This document shows, in pieces, positions 6,305-10,252 of a stretch of 10,252 nucleotides of DNA. Made by a program: the position numbers and the translations under genes. Each line of letters begins with the position of its first letter. Positions within the stretch are counted from its first letter, which is position 1. The notes under the pieces were generated by a model, which saw only the letters and a list, made by a program, of their open reading frames with translations, made no database searches and was not told the origin of the DNA. The stretch is from Oscillospiraceae bacterium (lineage in GTDB: Bacteria; Bacillota; Clostridia; Oscillospirales; Ruminococcaceae). The stretch spans positions 1-10,252 of the forward strand of contig JAFLUJ010000355.1 in the NCBI GenBank assembly GCA_022511485.1, read 5' to 3'.

Positions 6305-8710
6305 TCAGAATGTTATTACAACATCGTTCTCGTCCTTGAGCTTGTCAGCAGGGATAAGATTACCCTCCAGCTTTTCACCGTTGAGAACGATAGAGGAAAC
6401 TCCGCTTTCCTTATGATTCGGATTGTTGAATGTCATGGAAAGCTGCTTACCTCTGAATGTCTTTTCAACAGTGTAGCTGTCCCATTCGGAAGGAATAGCA
6501 GGATCAACCACCAAACCTTCGGCGTTGGGACGCATACCGAGGATACCCTCAACGCAGCCTACCATAACTGTGGAAGCTGTACCTGTCAGCCAGTGAACGT
6601 GTGAACGTCCCTCGAAAGGAGAACGTGTAGACTCTGTGAACTGACCGTGAGCATAAGGCTCAATAACACGGATCTCAGCCTTGTCATTCATAGCAGCAGG
6701 AGAGGACTCCATAAAGTACTCGAAAGCTCTGTTGCCGTGTCCCAGAAGGGATTCTGCAAGGATAGCCCAGCCCTGTGACTGAGAGAAGATACCGCCGTTT
6801 TCCTTTGTATCAGGGTTAAAGATGTGCATGAGAGCGCCGTCAAAATAGTGCTTTACATAAGGAGGTTCGAGAAGCTTTACACCGTAAGGGGTATTGAGGA
6901 TCTCGTGAACGGAATCCATGGACTTCTCTGCCTGTTCCTTGGAAGCAAATCCGGAGATAACGCCCCAGCTCTGAGGATTGAGCCACATATTAGCTTCGGG
7001 ATCCTTCTTAGCGCCAACGATAACGCCGTCCTCACGGATACCGCGGATCCAGCGATCCTCGTCCCAGCACTTAGCAAGGGACGCACCAAGCTTGCCCTGT
7101 ACATCGTCAATATACTTAACATACTCTGTATCATTTTTCATCTGAGCATAGCCCTTGATAACAGTCATAGCGTAGTAAAGCTGGAATGCAACGAATGTGG
7201 ATTCGCCCTTCTTACCCATACGCAGACAGTCGTTCCAGTCAGCGTGAAGTCCGGCAGGCATATCGTGATCGCCAAGGTGCTTCATGGAGAAGTCAATAGC
7301 TCTCTTGAGATGCTCGTAAACTGTACCCTCGCCGCCGTTGGAGTAAGGGATCACCTCGTCAAGGAACGCAGCGTTTCCGCTTTCACCAATGTACTTGAAT
7401 ATAGTTGGGAAAAGCCAGAGAGCGTCGTCCGCACGGTAAGAGGGGTGACCTGTTTCCTTAGCGTAATCTGAGTTAGGATTATCCTCTTCAGGAGCTTTTT
7501 CGTGACCCGCATTGTGATCGAATTTAACAAGGGGCAGACCTGCACCGTTGTCTACCTGAGCGGAGATCATGAATCTGATCTTATCCGCAGCCATTTCGGG
7601 ATCAAGGTGGATTATACCCTGAATGTCCTGAACAGTATCGCGGTAGCCGTAGCCGTTTCTGAGACCGCAGTAGATAAAGGAAGCCGCTCTTGACCAGATA
7701 AATGTGATGAAGCACTGATAAGCGTTCCATACGTTTATCATGTTGTTGAAAGCCTCGCTGGGAGTGTTGATCTGGAAATTGGAGAGCTTGCCGTGCCAGT
7801 ATTTCTTAAGCTCTCTTATCTCAGCCTCGACCTTGCCGGAAGCCTTGTATTCATCAAGGATAGCAGCAGCTTCAGCGCTGTTTCTCTGACCTACTATGTA
7901 GATAAGCTCTATAGAGCCGCCTGCTCCGAGAGTGACCGCAGACTGGAGAGCTCCGCAGGCATTAGCATTGTAGTTAAGAACGTTGTCACATCTTCCGCTT
8001 TCAACAGCTATAGGATTAGCCATAGTTCTGTAAGCTCCGATAAAGTGGTTAAGGTCTCCGTTGTATCCGCATACATCAGCGCCGACCATACCGAAGAAAC
8101 GCTCCTTGTGGTTAGAGCCGGAAGCGTCCTTTCCGCTGTTCTCGTTGATGTGCTGGATTATCCTGTTCTCCTCAAAGGAGGTCCTTGTAATAAACTGTGT
8201 GTACTGGAGATTTACCTGATCCTGCTCGTAGTTGTTGTCAGTTGTGAATTCACAGAAGCCATAAACAGAAAGCTTTCTGGGCTTGTCTGAAAGATTTGTG
8301 ATAACAGCTCTCCAGACCTCGTAGGTCTTTCCAAGGGGGACATAATATGTGACCTCGGACTTAACGTCAGCATACTCCGCAGAAATAACAGTGTAGGCTG
8401 TACCGTGACGGCACTCACTCTTATACTTGTCAAGAGGCTTACCGACAGGCTGCCAGGAAGCAGACCAGTAATCTGAGGTATCGTTGTCGCGGATATAGAT
8501 AAATCTTCCGGGAAGAGCAATATTTGTGTTGAAACGATAACGGAGTATACGTCCGTTAGCTCCTGATTTAACAAAGCTGTAGCCCTCCGCGTTGTTTGAG
8601 ATCATAGCACCGTACTCGGGAGAACCGAGGTAGTTTGCCCATGGCGCAGGGGTATTGGGCTTGGTAATTACGTATTCCTTTTTTTCAAGGTCAAAATGTC
8701 CGTAATTCAT
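6305..8710 (-). CDS. GH94 inverting phosphorylase (cello- or chito-oligosaccharide type)
   Basis: This 801-residue cytosolic enzyme spans the full length of GH94, which cleaves beta-linked disaccharides or oligosaccharides with phosphate to give alpha-sugar 1-phosphate, saving ATP. The N-terminal beta-sandwich (about 1-270) has the PAPWANYLG and GYSF motifs. The (alpha/alpha)6 barrel holds WSRAASF, the substrate-loop YRDTVQD (near 356-362) and HADWNDCL, whose Asp at about 494 is the general acid. LTGT (708-711) is a phosphate-binding segment. Recalled sequences match chitobiose phosphorylase over much of the length (for example PAPW.NYLG, DYWS.SWQPV). Clostridial cellobiose and cellodextrin phosphorylases are also close, so the substrate is left open. 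The phosphate-binding His in GIFSHP is Gln here (GIFSQS, about 644). The start is ATG 8710 after AAAGGAG, not GTG 8719. It is probably monocistronic. Confidence 0.9.
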   Translation of the reverse strand: MNYGHFDLEKKEYVITKPNTPAPWANYLGSPEYGAMISNNAEGYSFVKSGANGRILRYRFNTNIALPGRFIYIRDNDTSDYWSASWQPVGKPLDKYKSECRHGTAYTVISAEYADVKSEVTYYVPLGKTYEVWRAVITNLSDKPRKLSVYGFCEFTTDNNYEQDQVNLQYTQFITRTSFEENRIIQHINENSGKDASGSNHKERFFGMVGADVCGYNGDLNHFIGAYRTMANPIAVESGRCDNVLNYNANACGALQSAVTLGAGGSIELIYIVGQRNSAEAAAILDEYKASGKVEAEIRELKKYWHGKLSNFQINTPSEAFNNMINVWNAYQCFITFIWSRAASFIYCGLRNGYGYRDTVQDIQGIIHLDPEMAADKIRFMISAQVDNGAGLPLVKFDHNAGHEKAPEEDNPNSDYAKETGHPSYRADDALWLFPTIFKYIGESGNAAFLDEVIPYSNGGEGTVYEHLKRAIDFSMKHLGDHDMPAGLHADWNDCLRMGKKGESTFVAFQLYYAMTVIKGYAQMKNDTEYVKYIDDVQGKLGASLAKCWDEDRWIRGIREDGVIVGAKKDPEANMWLNPQSWGVISGFASKEQAEKSMDSVHEILNTPYGVKLLEPPYVKHYFDGALMHIFNPDTKENGGIFSQSQGWAILAESLLGHGNRAFEYFMESSPAAMNDKAEIRVIEPYAHGQFTESTRSPFEGRSHVHWLTGTASTVMVGCVEGILGMRPNAEGLVVDPAIPSEWDSYTVEKTFRGKQLSMTFNNPNHKESGVSSIVLNGEKLEGNLIPADKLKDENDVVITF

Positions 8711-8718
8711 TAAACACA

Positions 8719-8725
8719 CTCCTTT
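8719..8725 (-). promoter_or_regulatory. Ribosome-binding site that sets the start of the GH94 gene
   Basis: AAAGGAG on the minus strand lies eight bases before the ATG at 8710. The longer frame's GTG at 8719 overlaps this site and cannot be served by it. Confidence 0.8.
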
Positions 8726-8762
8726 TCATAACAGCCTGTGACGGCAGTACATTCATAATGAT

Positions 8763-8791
8763 ATTGTAACATTTTTATAAAAATATTGCAA
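8763..8791 (-). promoter_or_regulatory. Promoter of the GH94 phosphorylase gene
   Basis: TTGCAA (8786-8791) and TACAAT (8763-8768) are 17 bases apart on the minus strand. Transcription would start near 8757, leaving a leader of about 46 bases. The boxes are weaker than those of mrp, as expected for a gene under regulation. Confidence 0.6.
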
Positions 8792-8817
8792 GGGGGTAGC
8801 AAAAAAATTCACAATTT

Positions 8818-8832
8818 TAAACGTTTTCGTTG
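8818..8832. promoter_or_regulatory. Possible LacI-family or cre-like operator upstream of the GH94 promoter
   Basis: The eight-base palindrome AAACGTTT (8819-8826) has the central CG typical of LacI-family sites. The surrounding 15 bases on the minus strand, ACGAAAACGTTTAAA, fit the Bacillus catabolite-response consensus with two mismatches. It lies about 60-75 bases before the predicted transcription start, a position more usual for activation than for blocking. The assignment is tentative. Confidence 0.3.
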
Positions 8833-8916
8833 ATAAATTTTTGTAAAGAAATTCAACACTGTAAAAATCCGCCATTAAAATCACTGCTCAGCAAGGAAAA
8901 ATCTCTCCGGAAAATA

Positions 8917-9963
8917 TTATACGTTCAAAACATTATAGCAGGCATTAAGCAGAGCAAACATCACATCGCATTTTACGGACTTTTTATTTCGCCAGTTAGG
9001 TTCCCTGCCCATGATCTGCCGGAACGCTTTCAGTTGATTGTCAGGGATCATGTCCATAAAAGTATCTTTGTCCAGAATATGCGCCAGAAGCTCATAGGTC
9101 TCAGTGTTCTGACGAACCCAGTCAGGCACTCCGGAAACTGCACTAAGCCAGAAGCCGAACTGAAAATTGTAGGAGCTCTCCAAAATGCTCCGTAATCTCT
9201 CTTCATCAACAGGTCTCAGAGCCTGCCAGTTAAAATTGAACGGACCGATAACTCCGCTACCGAACTCCTTTGGCTTCCGATATGTAATGTGCTCGTCATA
9301 ATCCTTCATGATCTCATATGCATGCTTTACAGCAGCCTTTGCCGTCTCGAAATTGTTTCCCACACGCCATCCTGTTGTGGCATTCAGAAGGTTTATATGA
9401 TTTGCCCCGGGAAATCTTGCACCCGGCTTGTAGCACCGATAGTTCTTCATTCTGACGGAAAAATCCTCGGGAGAAGTGTAATCAAACACCGCGAAAAGAT
9501 GCTCCTGAGCCAATTTTATCTGCTCTGCCATTATGGGATAGTCCTCGGAATATCCTACCCATGAAAGGATCTGAGCGATTATCGCGTGATTTCCGCCACG
9601 GCCCTCGGAATCAAGAGCCTCCCCGCCGATAAACCAGTTTTTATGCCGGGAAGCGATCTCCGGATTGGTCAAAGCAGTTATGGCTCTCTGGATAAATTCT
9701 GAATCCTTTTCAATCCCCGAATTAAGAAGCGCACCTATATGACAGTCCATATCCTCGCAGCCGTGTATGCCTTTACCGAACCAGCCGTCCGGATGCTGTT
9801 CCGTCAGATGCTTCTGTATGTTGGATTGCTGCAATATCTCTGACTGCATTTCCTTCATGGATAGCTCGTCCACCGGAATTTTCAGCATATCCCTGTGAAC
9901 AAGATACCGGATACTTGCACAGGCATTTTCAAGTAAAAAATCTATCTGCTTCTGAAACATCAT
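8917..9963 (-). CDS. Helical-toroid (prenyltransferase/terpenoid-cyclase fold-like) protein, unknown function
   Basis: This is a roughly 348-residue soluble protein. Its opening pattern FLLENACASIRYLVHRDML, the DGWFGKGIHG segment and the repeated helix pairs (CHIGALL; GGNHAIIAQILSWVGY; HINLLNATTGWRVG) resemble alpha/alpha-toroid proteins of the prenyltransferase/squalene-cyclase-like fold found as uncharacterised genes in clostridia. The DxDD motif of class II cyclases is not present, so a cyclase reaction is not claimed. Conserved His, Cys and Asp residues near HGCEDMDCH (about 66-74) could bind metal. The ATG at 9975 follows the cupin stop directly, but GGAGG (9969-9973) lies inside that reading, so ATG 9963 or 9960 is the likelier start. 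It is probably translated together with the cupin. No convincing terminator follows. Confidence 0.6.
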   Translation of the reverse strand: MMFQKQIDFLLENACASIRYLVHRDMLKIPVDELSMKEMQSEILQQSNIQKHLTEQHPDGWFGKGIHGCEDMDCHIGALLNSGIEKDSEFIQRAITALTNPEIASRHKNWFIGGEALDSEGRGGNHAIIAQILSWVGYSEDYPIMAEQIKLAQEHLFAVFDYTSPEDFSVRMKNYRCYKPGARFPGANHINLLNATTGWRVGNNFETAKAAVKHAYEIMKDYDEHITYRKPKEFGSGVIGPFNFNWQALRPVDEERLRSILESSYNFQFGFWLSAVSGVPDWVRQNTETYELLAHILDKDTFMDMIPDNQLKAFRQIMGREPNWRNKKSVKCDVMFALLNACYNVLNV

Positions 9964-9968
9964 TTTAT

Positions 9969-9973
9969 CCTCC
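9969..9973 (-). promoter_or_regulatory. Ribosome-binding site of the toroid protein, just past the cupin stop
   Basis: GGAGG on the minus strand begins three bases after the cupin stop codon (TAG at 9976-9978). It is five bases from the ATG at 9963 and eight from the ATG at 9960. Ribosomes ending on the cupin would sit over it, favouring coupled translation. Confidence 0.7.
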
Positions 9974-9975
9974 AT

Positions 9976-10252
9976 CTATTCCGAATAAGTTCCTCCGGTG
10001 TTTTCTTTGTTAAGAGTTCCCTCGACCTCGATCAACAGACACTTGACTAATGACTTACAAACTGGACGGTGTTTTGTCCCCTTCGGAATGATAATAAAAT
10101 CTCCCTCCGATAAATGGGTCATACCATCCTCAAATTCAATATCAAATTCACCCTCTATGCAGTAAAACATTTCATCAGAATTTTCGTGAATGTGAAAATC
10201 CAATGTTCTATTCTCCGCCTGCAATACATTCAGCATATGGTTATTGAGAGTA
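9976..10252 (-). CDS. Small cupin-domain protein, N-terminus beyond the window edge
   Basis: Ninety-one codons are visible, and the frame stays open to the end of the window. An ATG at 10236 exists, but the codons before it (TLNNH) read as coding and match the usual run into the first cupin strand, so the gene is probably cut rather than starting there. Cupin motif 1 is complete: HIH, four residues, E, six residues, G (HIHENSDEMFYCIEG). Motif 2 is GDFIIIPKGTKH, with Cys where the classic motif has Asn. The two His of motif 1, its Glu and the motif 2 His form the expected metal site. Such single-domain cupins are sugar-phosphate isomerases, dioxygenases or small-molecule sensors, and the sequence does not say which. 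The helical-toroid gene follows directly. Confidence 0.8.
   Translation of the reverse strand, partial: TLNNHMLNVLQAENRTLDFHIHENSDEMFYCIEGEFDIEFEDGMTHLSEGDFIIIPKGTKHRPVCKSLVKCLLIEVEGTLNKENTGGTYSE

Noticed and set aside
8914..8936. TATAAT-like boxes at the end of the toroid gene as a GH94 promoter
   Set aside because: No acceptable -35 box lies at the right distance, and the bases are explained by the codons of the C-terminal residues.

Overview
The window reads as chromosomal DNA of a Gram-positive, gut- or rumen-type clostridium, most plausibly a Ruminococcus or close relative. The reasons are Shine-Dalgarno sequences ahead of nearly every gene, near-consensus sigma-70/sigma-A type promoters, an ECF-transporter S component, a GH94 disaccharide phosphorylase of the kind common in plant-fibre degraders, and an Mrp protein with the Cys-rich N-terminus typical of clostridia. 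This placement is by style and gene content; no marker gene is present.

Layout. Positions 1-206 are a regulatory leader with two promoter candidates. They drive the only plus-strand gene, a membrane S component of an ECF vitamin/metabolite importer (207-1004). It converges on a leftward gene at a very compact bidirectional terminator (1010-1026). Everything to the right is on the minus strand. Read in the direction of transcription, 4650 to 1027 is a three-gene set: a PH/GRAM-like protein with a long Pro/Ala/Lys/Glu linker and a C-terminal SHOCT domain, then two tandem paralogues, each with an N-terminal zinc ribbon, TPR-like helical repeats and a C-terminal membrane domain. A perfect 12-bp inverted repeat separates the first gene from the pair. 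This set is the least understood part of the window and the best candidate for an undescribed system, probably one working at the membrane.

Upstream lies mrp (4826-5653), an Fe-S cluster carrier ATPase with its own full-consensus promoter. Next is a small acidic orphan (5761-6228). The GH94 phosphorylase (6305-8710) is a cytosolic enzyme that would split an imported beta-linked disaccharide or oligosaccharide with phosphate; a strong terminator follows it, directly before the orphan gene's ribosome-binding site. At the right edge, a cupin (9976-10252, cut by the window end) and a helical-toroid protein of unknown function (8917-9963) are adjacent and probably translationally coupled.

No tRNA, rRNA, CRISPR array, insertion sequence or phage gene was seen. 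No gene-free stretch exceeds 300 bases. Several annotated starts are moved downstream of the longest open frame because the ribosome-binding site or promoter position requires it.
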